From contig JAITVY010000062.1 of NCBI GenBank assembly GCA_031285565.1, positions 1 through 63,970 on the forward strand: a DNA stretch of 63,970 nt. The letters are read 5' to 3'. The position numbers and the translations under genes were made by a program. The notes under the pieces were generated by a model. That model had not been told where the DNA came from and ran no database searches. It saw nothing but the letters and a program-made list of their open reading frames with translations. Source of the stretch: Tannerella sp. (lineage in GTDB: Bacteria; Bacteroidota; Bacteroidia; Bacteroidales; Tannerellaceae). How positions within the stretch are numbered: the stretch's first letter is position 1; each line of letters begins with the position of its first letter. Shown one piece after another: positions 43,434 through 53,708 of this stretch.

Positions 43434-46400
43434 TTAATTATGATCAGTCTGCCTGAATTGCTGGGGTGTTACTCCAGTATACTTTTTGAAGCAACGGGTA
43501 AAATAAGCCGGATTCGAGAATCCTAAACCATACGCTATTTCCGACACGGTTATTTGGTTATCCTGTCGAAGCAATATCATCGCATGGTTCATTTTAACTG
43601 ATAAAATATAATCGTTCGGAGTCATACCGGTAATACTTTTGATCCGGTTAAAAAGTTGCGTTCGTCCGATACCAAGATATTTACTCCAGATTGTGGTATC
43701 AAAATCTATATTGTCAAAATTTTCTTCAATCACTTGTGTTGCTTTTTTCAGAAAAGCCTGATCCTGTTGGTTGGTGGTAATTTCTGCAAAAGATATTTCT
43801 TCATCCGTTTGTTTTTTCAATTGATTAAGTAACCGTTTTTGGTTTCTTATCAACCGGTTGCACCGTAAATAAAGGATATTGGCATTAAATGGTTTTACTA
43901 TATATTCGTCTGCACCAGCCTGAATAGCTTCGATCTGTTGTTTTTCTGAAGGCGATGAAGATATCAGAATAATCGGAATATTCATAGTCTTCACATTTGA
44001 TTTGATCATTTTACATAATTCTATTCCTGATATATCGGGAGTAGACATTTCAGCTATAATTAAATCCGGCTGTTCTTTAATGGTGTATGCATATCCGTCT
44101 TTACCATTATGTTTGATTGACAAATCAAAAGCCGGTGAAAAAATATCGGTAAATAATTTTAGCATTTCATTGTTATGATCAATCAGTAATAGACGATACT
44201 TTTTTGTTTCTTCGTGAAGGGGATCATCTGTAACGGTTGTCTCTTCGACTAATTCTTCCTGTGGAATCAGCAACGGTTCTGCTGGTTCTGCCAATATGGA
44301 CAATTCTTCATCACTGAAATGTTTTTCACCAAGCTTGAGACAAATATATATGGTAATAACATTATTTTCTGTTGTAACAAACAGCTCTCCTTTGTGTAAT
44401 TCAATAATTCTTTTGGCCAGCACGAGCCCGATACGGTTTCCGGGAAGTGAATGGATGTTGGGTTGGAGATCATTCGTATCATTCAATGTCTCTAACAGGC
44501 GTGTTAAGATTGTTTGGTCAGGCACATTCGTATAGCATGAAATAGCTGTTTCCAGCCAACCTGTTTTTTTTGAGATATGAACGGCTACTTTTCCTTTCGG
44601 ATCTATTAGTTGAAATGCAGCAGGAAATATATTATAAAATACTTTCTGCAGCTGTATCCGGTCAAACCAAAGCATAACTGTTTCATCATATTGCCTGGGG
44701 TAGGTAAATGTTTTTCCTTGTGCATATATGGAAAAAGAAGTACACATTTCGTGTATAAAATCAGGATACGAAAAACTGTTTATTTTCAGACTCAGTTTGT
44801 TCCATCCGACTTTCTGTAAATCCAGAAATTCGGTAATCAGATTCTGGAGAAAATAAGCCTGTTTGCGAACCTGTATGATCTTTGTTTTCCGTAAACCGGA
44901 TAATTCCTGCAACAGACTATATGAAATCGATATAATTAAAGTTAGGGGAGTTCTGAATTCATTGGATATACTTGTGAAAAAATCAATCTGGTTCCGGTTT
45001 ATTTCTTCCATCCGGTCAATTTCCCGTCGTTCCATCTCTAAAGAAGCGCGGAGTTCTGCTTTTCCTTTATAAAAAAGCCAAAAGGCGCGTAAAAGTATGG
45101 CAAGAATGATGATATATATCAAAAAGGCTGGCCAGGATAGCCAAAAGGGTGACTTTATTTGTATATCCAATATGATTCTCTTCTCCGGATTTGTTGTTTC
45201 CTGAATGATCAGATGATAACTACCGGGCCGGAGTGAAGAATAAGTGATCGTTTTATGTTCCGTGTCGTTCCAATAACTATCCAGGCCTTCCATTTTATAC
45301 TGATAGCGGGTATGATAAGCCGGCATATAATTGGATGTAGCAAAAGTGATATTTAATGTGTTTTGGTTATGGGGTAATACAATCTTTTTTAAATCAGCTA
45401 TATTTCCTTGTCCGTAAGGTTTATTATTTATCAATAAAGATGAAAGGTAGAGCGAATAATTAGTATTGGGTAAATGCATCTCCTTTTCACTGAAGGAGAA
45501 CATGCCATATAGTCCACCTACATAAATATCACCGGTTTTTGGTGATACAAACAAGCCGCAATCCTCGCCGATTTCGGAAACAGGATAGGAGTCATTCAGA
45601 CGGATATGCCAGGAGGAGTCAATCGTTTTATGGGCCGAAATATTAAGTAAGGTTATACCCTGATTGGACGTTACCACCAGATTACCGGTTGATGTTAAAG
45701 TTAAGTTATAGCAAATATCATTTAATAGCCAATTATCTTTTACGGAAAAGATGCGGAAAGAATCTTTTTCGATGATATAATTCAATAATCCGGATTTTGA
45801 AGTTGCAAAAAACAGGCCTTGTTTTGAGTCGCCGCAAATAGACACGATCGCACTGGGTAATTGTCCGTCGGTTTCTGAGCCGGCAGGATACGAACGGATA
45901 AATTTCCTGTCCGGCAAATTGATCGTAAAAAGACCGTCCTTGAGTGTTGAAACCCATAATATATCCCGGTCGTCAATATGAATTGTGCGTATAAATCCGG
46001 TGCATAATTTCCGTAATTCCGGTTCCTGGAAAAGATAGGATATTTCAAGCGTACGGCGGTCCATTTGATAAATACCATCCTGTGTCAACAGTATTAAATG
46101 GTTTTGGTAAGGAATGATTTTTCCGATGACTTTTTTCAGCCGGGAATCCAATGTGTCGCTCCGTACAGGCCGGATTTTATCCGTGTTTATGTCAAGGTAA
46201 TAAAGCCCCTCTATATAAGCGCTGATATATAGTCTATTATATTTTTCGTCATACCACAGGGTGCGAATTTTATCATTGGGCAATTGATCGGATACTGCTT
46301 TCAGATGCCGTACCGTTTTTGTTTTTCTATTGATAATATTAATTCCGCTGCCTTCTGTTGCGATGTATAAGTTTCCGGATTTATCTTCGGCCATACTTCC

Positions 46401-47393
46401 CAATACCACTCCGTGGATTTTGTCATACCGTTCTTCATCCGTTTTCCAGAAATTGTAATTATCGGCCTGCGGATTAAAATAACGAACGGATCCATAATAC
46501 GAGCCGATCCAGATTGTTCCTTGCCGGTCCGTATATACTGCATAAATCATGGAGGTTGGCAGCAGAAGGTCTGGATTTATCCGCAGGCTGTTCATGGAGA
46601 TCAGGCGGATACCTGCCATGGTTCCTATCCAGATATTTCCGGTTGAAGGACTTTCGGTGAAACAAAATATTTCTCCGCTATAAGGAGTTCCGTTTTGGTG
46701 TTGAAGGGGTAGTACCTGTTCTTCCTGAGAAACAATGAATGCTTGCTGCGATCTGCAGCTAACCCATATATAGCCGCGGGAGTCCCGATAAAGACTGTTT
46801 ATGCTTTCCGAACCTATGATTTGTTTTGTATGATAAACGGCATCTGGCGATCTTTCCAGTTTTAATAATCCAGTGGTGGTGCCCAGCCATATTTCGTTTT
46901 CGGTAGCCAGGATCGTTATAATTGAAGCTCCATCCGGGCATTTAAAGACAGGTTCATTTAAGCCTGTAACGTTCAATATATAAAGTTGATCTTCGTATGA
47001 GTAATAAAGCTGATCTTTTACAGCATAAATAGCGGATGCATGAATTCCAGGGCGCTTTAATTTGTTTGTGTTTAAATCCAGGCAGATTAAATCTTCTTCG
47101 GCAAGCAAATATAAAACAGAATCATTGCCACAAATGCCGTGGATATCCGCATCCTCAATATCCTTAAAATATTCGGACAAGCGGTATACCGTTACCTGGT
47201 CGCCATTGTAACAGTTTAATACTTCATTTCCAATCCACATACGTCCCCATTTATCCTGCCAGATAGAGATAGCTGACGCTTTTGTCATCCCTTGCGAGGG
47301 GCCTAATGTACGGAATGAACGCTCTTTCCCTTCCGAAGGGAAAGAAAACAGCAGGAGCATAAGGTATAAACAAGCAACTTTTCGTGTAAGCAT
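43434..47393 (-). CDS. Hybrid two-component system regulator with degenerate phosphorelay
   Basis: 1319 aa from ATG at 47391-47393, where a good signal peptide begins (LYLMLLLFSF); the frame stays open 29 codons upstream but that stretch is not signal-like. Order: periplasmic two-component-type beta-propellers (about 25-650, with WIG/IWIG blades), Y_Y_Y domain (about 680-740), one membrane helix (about 748-770), HisKA region, ATPase region, receiver (about 1066-1180) and AraC-type HTH (about 1210-1315). The H-box reads SNEFRTPLT with Asn811 instead of the phospho-His. The N-box asparagine is lost (FPAAFQ) and the receiver has IAEMSTP with Glu1115 instead of the phospho-Asp. The sensor and DNA-binding parts look intact. 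It is divergent from susC/susD and is the likely regulator of that pair. Confidence 0.9.
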   Translation of the reverse strand: MLTRKVACLYLMLLLFSFPSEGKERSFRTLGPSQGMTKASAISIWQDKWGRMWIGNEVLNCYNGDQVTVYRLSEYFKDIEDADIHGICGNDSVLYLLAEEDLICLDLNTNKLKRPGIHASAIYAVKDQLYYSYEDQLYILNVTGLNEPVFKCPDGASIITILATENEIWLGTTTGLLKLERSPDAVYHTKQIIGSESINSLYRDSRGYIWVSCRSQQAFIVSQEEQVLPLQHQNGTPYSGEIFCFTESPSTGNIWIGTMAGIRLISMNSLRINPDLLLPTSMIYAVYTDRQGTIWIGSYYGSVRYFNPQADNYNFWKTDEERYDKIHGVVLGSMAEDKSGNLYIATEGSGINIINRKTKTVRHLKAVSDQLPNDKIRTLWYDEKYNRLYISAYIEGLYYLDINTDKIRPVRSDTLDSRLKKVIGKIIPYQNHLILLTQDGIYQMDRRTLEISYLFQEPELRKLCTGFIRTIHIDDRDILWVSTLKDGLFTINLPDRKFIRSYPAGSETDGQLPSAIVSICGDSKQGLFFATSKSGLLNYIIEKDSFRIFSVKDNWLLNDICYNLTLTSTGNLVVTSNQGITLLNISAHKTIDSSWHIRLNDSYPVSEIGEDCGLFVSPKTGDIYVGGLYGMFSFSEKEMHLPNTNYSLYLSSLLINNKPYGQGNIADLKKIVLPHNQNTLNITFATSNYMPAYHTRYQYKMEGLDSYWNDTEHKTITYSSLRPGSYHLIIQETTNPEKRIILDIQIKSPFWLSWPAFLIYIIILAILLRAFWLFYKGKAELRASLEMERREIDRMEEINRNQIDFFTSISNEFRTPLTLIISISYSLLQELSGLRKTKIIQVRKQAYFLQNLITEFLDLQKVGWNKLSLKINSFSYPDFIHEMCTSFSIYAQGKTFTYPRQYDETVMLWFDRIQLQKVFYNIFPAAFQLIDPKGKVAVHISKKTGWLETAISCYTNVPDQTILTRLLETLNDTNDLQPNIHSLPGNRIGLVLAKRIIELHKGELFVTTENNVITIYICLKLGEKHFSDEELSILAEPAEPLLIPQEELVEETTVTDDPLHEETKKYRLLLIDHNNEMLKLFTDIFSPAFDLSIKHNGKDGYAYTIKEQPDLIIAEMSTPDISGIELCKMIKSNVKTMNIPIILISSSPSEKQQIEAIQAGADEYIVKPFNANILYLRCNRLIRNQKRLLNQLKKQTDEEISFAEITTNQQDQAFLKKATQVIEENFDNIDFDTTIWSKYLGIGRTQLFNRIKSITGMTPNDYILSVKMNHAMILLRQDNQITVSEIAYGLGFSNPAYFTRCFKKYTGVTPQQFRQTDHN

Positions 47394-47618
47394 TTTTAAT
47401 AAAACAGCATCTTCTATAGCTGGCAAAGATAGTGAATCATCATGCAATATCGTACGTAAAATATATAAAATCGTGCGCAAAACGATTATGTATTGTTAAA
47501 AAACGGATAATACTATTCATAATTGTTTAAAGCCGGTATGTTTGTTGTTATATTATGAAAGCGTATCACTTGATCACGCATAAGTGTAAAGTTTTATATT
47601 AATCAAAATGTATCAATT

Positions 47619-50600
47619 ATGAAAATTTGCAAATCTGTAAGCTTGTTGTTATTGGCTGTTGCGTTCGATTCCTTTGGCGGAATAATGAATGCACGCGATG
47701 GCCGGGCATGGGGGGGGGAAGGAACTGCCGTATCCCAGCAAAAAAAGAAAGTGACGGGTATAGTAGAAGATGAATTTGGGCCGGTTGCCGGCGCTGCTAT
47801 CGTTATTAAGGGTACGACTACAGGTGGTATCACTGATATGAATGGCCAGTTTTCAATGGATGTAAGTAACGGGGAAACACTTGTCATTTCTTTTCTGGGG
47901 TATATTACACAGGAAATCAAGTACGCCGGACAAGATCATCTGGCAATTAAATTGGTAGAAGATTCGCAGGCCCTGCAAGAAGTGGTGGTAACGGCATTGG
48001 GTATCAAAAAGGATGCAAAGAAATTAGGGTACGCGATCAGTACGATTGCTGCCGACGACCTGGTAAAGACGGCATCCCCGAACCTGGGAACCGCCCTTTA
48101 TGGCAAGGCGGCAGGGGTACGTATCCAGACGGCTCCCGGCGGGGCTACAGGCGCCATTTCTATTAATGTACGCGGTTTGAACTCTATTACAGGGAATAAC
48201 CAGCCGCTTATTGTCGTAGACGGTATTCCTATCCGCAACGGTAATGCCAATGATGAAGGTTATTGGACAGACCAGCGGGTGAATTCGAACGGTTTGGCCG
48301 ATATCAATCCGGAAGACATTGAAAACCTGTCTATCCTGAAAGGCGCTTCCGCGTCTGCCTTATATGGTTCCGAGGCAGCCAACGGCGTTGTGATGATCAC
48401 GACAAAAAGCGGTAAAAGCGTCCAGGGTTTTGGCGTGGAAGTAGGCGCCAGTTTAACCGGCGATTTCGTGGCTTACATGCCCGAATACCAGACTACATTT
48501 GGACCCGGTGTACCGACTAATAGCCGGAACCTATATAAAAATTATACCTACAATGGCACGGCGATTAACAATACAGGCTGGGCAGACGGATGGTATCAAC
48601 GTACCGACCGGAACGGAAACCTGCACAACAGTGTGTATAATGGTGGTACCGAACAATTTGGCCCTAGGTACGACGGCAGCGATATTTTGTATTATGACGG
48701 TACGGTTCGCCCGTATAAATCGTATGGCTCGGATCCATGGAGCGATATTTTCCGCACAGGCGTAAACCAGCAATACAATGTGGCTGTTACCAATGGCTCG
48801 GACAAGGGAAACATGCGCTTGTCGTATACGTATATTGATAATAAACCTACACAGTATAACTCTACCTACAACAAGCATAATTTCAACCTGGCAGGTACCC
48901 ATAACATCTCTAAAGCGTTGAAAGTGGATTATAGTGCGAATTATATTGTTCAGGACATTAAAAACCGCCCTTACCGTATCAACCGTGTAACGAACAACTT
49001 TACCGGTATGATCAGCGCGTTCGATGATTTGGACTGGTACAGGAAAACGGCCATAACCAGCCTGGGTTACCAGAATCAGGTTTATTCCAACTATTCCCAC
49101 TTAACTCCAGACGAAGGGTATGAATATACTCCCGCCATATATTCCCTGAATGATGAATATCTCTGGCATATCAATGGAAAGGAACAGTTGGAAACATCCA
49201 ACCGGTTGATTGCCAGACTTGCTCCAAGTTGGCAGATTATAGAAGGGCTGATCCTGAAAGGAAGTATTGCGACCGACTTTACTACCGAAAAGTCCGAAAG
49301 TAAAGAAAACTCCACGCAATCCTATTTGGTCAGTAATCCTTCCGGCTACTATGGTTTAAGAAACAGGCGTTATGAAACAGTGTATGGTGATGTGATGTTA
49401 AGTTACAACAAAACCCTTACGGAAAAAATAGATTTGACTGCAATCGCCGGTTGGACCGGAAGAACAGAGTCTACCTATAACACTAATGTAGGCACCACAC
49501 AGGGTTTGTCGGTTGAAAACTGGTTCCATTTAAATGCTACCGGTGGTAATAAAGAGGCGGGTATGACTAAAAAAGAATTTTTGAAAACAGCCTGGTATGG
49601 TACATTGAGTTTATCTTATGACAACTGGGCTTATCTGGAAGGTACTGGCCGCCAGGAAAAGATTTCTACCCTGGCAAAAGGGAATAATACGTTCTTCTAT
49701 CCCTCGGTAAACGGTAGTATTATTTATACCGAATTAATGAAAGACAGCAAGCCTTCCTGGTTTGATTACGGTAAAGTACGTCTTTCGTACGGTATTGTAG
49801 GTAACGCTCCCGAAATATACAGGGCCAACCAGGCGTATACTCAAAATACGACAAGCGATTATATCTATAATACGATAAGTACGAAGGTTGGTAATGACGG
49901 TATCAGGCCGGAAGAGAAATATGAGTGGGAACTTGGCCTGGAAGGTAAATTTCTCAATAACCGTTTGGGATTTGATGTGTCCCTCTATACGAATACGGTC
50001 AAAGACCAGATCTTGAGTGCGACTATTCCGGGTTCTGTCGGCGGTACGGAAATTTTGATGAATGTAGGCGAATTACAGAATAAAGGATTGGAAATTTCGC
50101 TGTATGGCACTCCGGTTCAAACCAAAGACTGGAACTGGGAACTTCGCGGAAATATTTCGTGGTACCGCAATAAGGTAACCAAACTGGCTGATGGCCTTGA
50201 CCAGATGTTGCATTGGGAATTGGATGGCGCAGCCAAAATGATCTCTACGGTAGGCCGCCCGGTGGGCGATATTTATGCCTACGCTCCGGCAACGGACGAG
50301 AACGGAAATAAGATTGTTACCGAAGAAGGTTTCTACAAGCTAACGGACGAAATGGTAAGAGTGGGTAACTATATGCCTAAATTAACGGGAGGTTTTGCAA
50401 CATCGGTAGGTTACAAAAATTTCTTCGTAGACGCATCTTTGGATTTCAGGCTTGGCGGCGCGGTTATGAACACGCCTTACCAATATATGATGGGCCGCGG
50501 TTCGTTGATTGAATCGATGCCTTACCGCGATGCGGCGCATGGCGGCCTGACGTATTACCTGGATGCCGGTAATAAATATGTGGCTACTTCGGCATCCGCA

Positions 50601-51008
50601 GGTCCTAACGGTGAAAAGGTATATGATAACGGTATGATCTTGGAGGGTGTGAAGGAAAACGGCGAAAAGAATGATATCATCATTGGTTCCGACTACTGGT
50701 ATAACAAAACATACGATTGGGGAAGAAATACACGTAATTATTATTCACATTCCGTGTTTGATAACAGCTACGTCAAGGTGCGCGAAATTTCTTTGGGTTA
50801 TAACCTGCCGGCTTCCCTGGTTTCCAAGTTTATGTGTAAAAACCTGCAGGTTTCCGTGTTCGCACGTAACCCTTTTTACATCTACAAAAATATGCCGGCA
50901 TTTGATGCGGAAGCGTATGATGCGACAAACTGGATCGGGCAAACGCAGCTTGGCGGGTCTACGGCTACTACCCGTTCGTTTGGTGTTACATTGCGCGCCG
51001 GCTTCTAA
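47619..51008 (+). CDS. SusC/RagA-family TonB-dependent outer-membrane transporter
   Basis: 1129 aa. An N-terminal hydrophobic signal is followed by a carboxypeptidase-regulatory-like domain (VTGIVEDEFGPVAGAAIVIKG, about 44-125), a LQEVVVTALGIKK box, the plug (GVRIQTAPGG, IVVDGIPI, SILKGASASALYGSEAANGVV) and a large beta-barrel ending in an aromatic strand (GVTLRAGF). It imports an oligosaccharide or similar ligand with its SusD partner. The region between signal and mature protein is odd (NARDGRAWGGEG) and contains nine consecutive G bases at 47710-47718. Base composition is GC-richer than most neighbours. Confidence 0.95.
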   Translation: MKICKSVSLLLLAVAFDSFGGIMNARDGRAWGGEGTAVSQQKKKVTGIVEDEFGPVAGAAIVIKGTTTGGITDMNGQFSMDVSNGETLVISFLGYITQEIKYAGQDHLAIKLVEDSQALQEVVVTALGIKKDAKKLGYAISTIAADDLVKTASPNLGTALYGKAAGVRIQTAPGGATGAISINVRGLNSITGNNQPLIVVDGIPIRNGNANDEGYWTDQRVNSNGLADINPEDIENLSILKGASASALYGSEAANGVVMITTKSGKSVQGFGVEVGASLTGDFVAYMPEYQTTFGPGVPTNSRNLYKNYTYNGTAINNTGWADGWYQRTDRNGNLHNSVYNGGTEQFGPRYDGSDILYYDGTVRPYKSYGSDPWSDIFRTGVNQQYNVAVTNGSDKGNMRLSYTYIDNKPTQYNSTYNKHNFNLAGTHNISKALKVDYSANYIVQDIKNRPYRINRVTNNFTGMISAFDDLDWYRKTAITSLGYQNQVYSNYSHLTPDEGYEYTPAIYSLNDEYLWHINGKEQLETSNRLIARLAPSWQIIEGLILKGSIATDFTTEKSESKENSTQSYLVSNPSGYYGLRNRRYETVYGDVMLSYNKTLTEKIDLTAIAGWTGRTESTYNTNVGTTQGLSVENWFHLNATGGNKEAGMTKKEFLKTAWYGTLSLSYDNWAYLEGTGRQEKISTLAKGNNTFFYPSVNGSIIYTELMKDSKPSWFDYGKVRLSYGIVGNAPEIYRANQAYTQNTTSDYIYNTISTKVGNDGIRPEEKYEWELGLEGKFLNNRLGFDVSLYTNTVKDQILSATIPGSVGGTEILMNVGELQNKGLEISLYGTPVQTKDWNWELRGNISWYRNKVTKLADGLDQMLHWELDGAAKMISTVGRPVGDIYAYAPATDENGNKIVTEEGFYKLTDEMVRVGNYMPKLTGGFATSVGYKNFFVDASLDFRLGGAVMNTPYQYMMGRGSLIESMPYRDAAHGGLTYYLDAGNKYVATSASAGPNGEKVYDNGMILEGVKENGEKNDIIIGSDYWYNKTYDWGRNTRNYYSHSVFDNSYVKVREISLGYNLPASLVSKFMCKNLQVSVFARNPFYIYKNMPAFDAEAYDATNWIGQTQLGGSTATTRSFGVTLRAGF

Positions 51009-51045
51009 TTTAGAACATGTTTAATCAATAAAAAAGAGACAGACA

Positions 51046-52680
51046 ATGAAAAAGATATATTCATTATTACTAGGATTAGTGATGGCGTATGGCTTCATCG
51101 CTTGCTCCGACGACGATTATTCCGATAAGTATAAAGATCCCAGCAAAACAGGTACCGCCTCTTGCGACAAACTGATGACAGGGGTATTGTATACCGGGGC
51201 TACCTTTACGTATAACTCTTACTGGCGTATGTATACCTGGGAAAACGGCGGAACGCTAAACGGCGGAACATCCGTATATGCACAGACTATTGGTTTTACC
51301 AATAAGGAAGGCGACCGGTATACGCTTATTGACCGTTATACGAATGCCAGGTGGCAGCATTTTTACAATATATTGACACAATTCCGCGAATTGCAGGCCA
51401 ATTATGAAAAGTTGCCTGATGTACAGAAAGATGTTAACAGGGTTTTCTATCTTCTGTCGGAGATTTTCGTCTATGATCAGTTGGCGCAATTAATAGATGC
51501 TTTTGGGGATGTACCTTTCCATGAAGCGGGTATGCTTACTGTAACCGGCGATTTGGTTTCATCCTACCCAAGCTATGACAAGGCGACTGACCTGTACACA
51601 ATGATGCTCGACAATCTGGGCGTTATCTCCCGGCAATTGAAAGACGGGGTTTCTACAACCGGTTTGGCAAGCCAGGATTTGCTTAATAAGGGTGATATGG
51701 GTAAATGGGAAAGGTATTGCAATTCGCTTCGTTTGCGTTTGGCTACCCGTGTAGCTTCACAGGGAGTGCTGGCGGAAAAAGGCCGGCAGGTAATCCGGGA
51801 TATCCTGGAAGGGGATTATCCATTGGTTAGTGTGTTGAGTGAAAATGTGGTAGCGATCTCTGATGATTCGGGTGTATCTTATGTGGCTGATCCGGCCGGG
51901 TTGAATTTTGGCGATGCTTTCAGGGATGCTTATAAGGAACACAGGTTTGCCAGCCAGGCCATGCTGGATGTAATGTTAACAGAAAAAACGTTGGGCCGGA
52001 ACGATCCGCGTTTGCAGGTGATGTATTCTAAAAATGCAAGCGGCGAGTACAAAGGCCTTTCTACCCGCGATCCGTTTGCTTCGCAGCAATCTAACACGGC
52101 TACTCCTGCCGCTGCATATCTGGCGTATGCACAAATTGACTCTACTACGATTATCTTTAACAGAAACCTGAAAAGCCCTGTCGTAACAGCTGCCGAAATA
52201 CATTTGACCAAGGCCGAGGCTTACCAGAAAGGATGGGCGAGCGGTAGCGCTAAAGACGCTTTTGTGAAAGGTATATTGGAATCTGTAAAGTTCTGGTATG
52301 ACATGAACGCAACTACAATCAATACATACCTTATAGAAACAACCATCCGGAAATATGAAATGCCGGCCGAAAGCGATGTGACTGCTTATGCAGAGAAGAT
52401 GTGGGATGCCGCTTCCAATAAAGAAGAATTGATTGCCGTTCAAAAATGGCTGAACTTCGGATACCTGCAAGGCGCTCAGGCATGGAATGAAGTGCGTAGA
52501 ACCGGTTATCCGGTATTGCATATTTCGACAGACGATAAAGCTAACATATTGCCGACACCTCCGAACAGAATTGTATACCCCAGCTCGGAGAGTGAATATA
52601 ATACGGCTAATTATCAGGCTCAAATCCAGGCGATGGGTGGAAAGGATGACTATTATATGAAGTTATTCTGGGCTAAGTGA
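51046..52680 (+). CDS. SusD/RagB-family surface lipoprotein
   Basis: 544 aa. Lipoprotein signal with lipobox GFIAC (Cys20) followed by acidic residues, typical of surface export in Bacteroidota. TPR-rich SusD fold: KLMTGVLYTGATF near the start, RWQHFYNILTQFRELQANY, YDQLAQLIDAFGDVPFHEA and a C-terminal block with EVRRTGYPVL. It belongs to the SusD-like group whose members often bind peptides or non-starch glycans. It starts 37 nt after susC. No glycoside hydrolase or peptidase is in the locus, so the ligand cannot be predicted. Confidence 0.94.
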   Translation: MKKIYSLLLGLVMAYGFIACSDDDYSDKYKDPSKTGTASCDKLMTGVLYTGATFTYNSYWRMYTWENGGTLNGGTSVYAQTIGFTNKEGDRYTLIDRYTNARWQHFYNILTQFRELQANYEKLPDVQKDVNRVFYLLSEIFVYDQLAQLIDAFGDVPFHEAGMLTVTGDLVSSYPSYDKATDLYTMMLDNLGVISRQLKDGVSTTGLASQDLLNKGDMGKWERYCNSLRLRLATRVASQGVLAEKGRQVIRDILEGDYPLVSVLSENVVAISDDSGVSYVADPAGLNFGDAFRDAYKEHRFASQAMLDVMLTEKTLGRNDPRLQVMYSKNASGEYKGLSTRDPFASQQSNTATPAAAYLAYAQIDSTTIIFNRNLKSPVVTAAEIHLTKAEAYQKGWASGSAKDAFVKGILESVKFWYDMNATTINTYLIETTIRKYEMPAESDVTAYAEKMWDAASNKEELIAVQKWLNFGYLQGAQAWNEVRRTGYPVLHISTDDKANILPTPPNRIVYPSSESEYNTANYQAQIQAMGGKDDYYMKLFWAK

Positions 52681-52768
52681 TTTAATAATACTATAAATTG
52701 TAAGGAAGGGGCATATTGCACTTTCCTTACAATTTCTTAATTTCCTTAATCGTTTAAAACTGTTGAAT

Positions 52769-53408
52769 ATGAAAAAGCTGATATGTTTACTCTGTTTTTT
52801 CTATCCTGTAATATCTTATGTGTAATCAGGTGTAAACGAGGCGTCTACTGGATGGTTTTGTCATTTCAATTGCTACAACGAAGCAAGGACTACCTATCCG
52901 TGCTCCTTTTAATTATGACTGTACAAAACAAGAAATGCACTTCGAAGAAGATGGCGAAATATTCAAGTTTGAATCGACTAATAACATTGACACGCTGTAT
53001 TTAGGCGATCACAAAATGATCCCTTATGTTGGTAGATTTTTGAATGTCGTTCATATTACTCCGCAATATACATTATTATTTGACTATAAAATAAAGAAGA
53101 CAAACAAAGGGAAAAAAGGGGCTATGGGTGCTTCAACGCAGGGAACGGTTGAAACGATCGATATTAGTAAATCAGGAATAGCCCATCAACAAATGACGAT
53201 GCAGGATAATTCGGTTTATGAATATAAAGATGAAACCGGCTATTATCTCGAATTAAACGGTAAAAAAGAAAAAATTAAAGATGCAAAGAGCTTTATTAAA
53301 CTCTTTCCTACAAAAAAAGATCAAATAGATAAGTACATCAAAGAGCATAAGGTGACTTTTAAAGATCCCGATGAAATTATTTCGTTGATAGATTTTAGCC
53401 TGAATTAG
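52769..53408 (+). pseudogene. Frameshifted small secreted protein, paralogue of 57116-57769
   Basis: ATG at 52769 starts a signal-peptide-like run (MKKLICLLCFFYPV) that stops at TAA 52823. The rest of the protein continues in another frame from about 52836 through the intact stretch 52935-53408. Aligned by eye it matches the intact 217-aa protein at 57116: NYDCTKQEMHFEEDGE versus NYDWYSQEMHYYENGE, and a shared IKLFPxxK C-terminal block. At least two breaks exist in the N-terminal part. The intact paralogue suggests a small exported protein of unknown function. It follows susD by about 90 nt. Confidence 0.7.
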
Positions 53409-53473
53409 GATAAAGTATAGAAAAAAGAATGAAGGAGCCTTTGGGCAAAATGATAGATAATAGGTTAATCAAG

Positions 53474-53508
53474 AAGAAAGAGAGTTTTTAAGGCTCTCTT
53501 TCTTACTT
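53474..53508 (+). terminator. Terminator after the secreted-protein relic
   Basis: AAGAAAGAGAG/CTCTCTTTCTT (53474-53484 and 53494-53504) with a T-rich loop. The T-run after it is weak, but the stem is perfect. Confidence 0.6.
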
Positions 53509-53593
53509 AAAAAACAAGCAGAAACATATATCAAAGCGTAAAAGGGAAACGTTTAAGGATCATAATATAACGGTATTATTTTTTTGCAAAAAA

Positions 53594-53635
53594 TTTGGAA
53601 AACAGGGGTGTTATTTCTACCTTTGAAAGGTAGAA
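53594..53635 (+). promoter_or_regulatory. Consensus promoter within a palindrome, upstream of the HU gene
   Basis: TTTG (53594-53597), exactly 20 nt, then TACCTTTG (53618-53625). The -7 box lies inside a perfect inverted repeat TTCTACCTTT-G-AAAGGTAGAA (53615-53635), an obvious site for a dimeric repressor. The transcript would start near 53632 and run through the 22-bp repeats into the HU-family gene. Confidence 0.75.
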
Positions 53636-53708
53636 GCACGTTTTTATTTGTATACAGGAGATTTTTATCTATACGAAACGAACATTTATCTGAACCCGGA
53701 AAATCCCC

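Noticed and set aside
48531..49100. 189-codon antisense frame within susC
   Set aside because: Antisense shadow of the SusC barrel region.
51976..52623. 215-codon antisense frame within susD
   Set aside because: Antisense shadow; susD is intact and typical.
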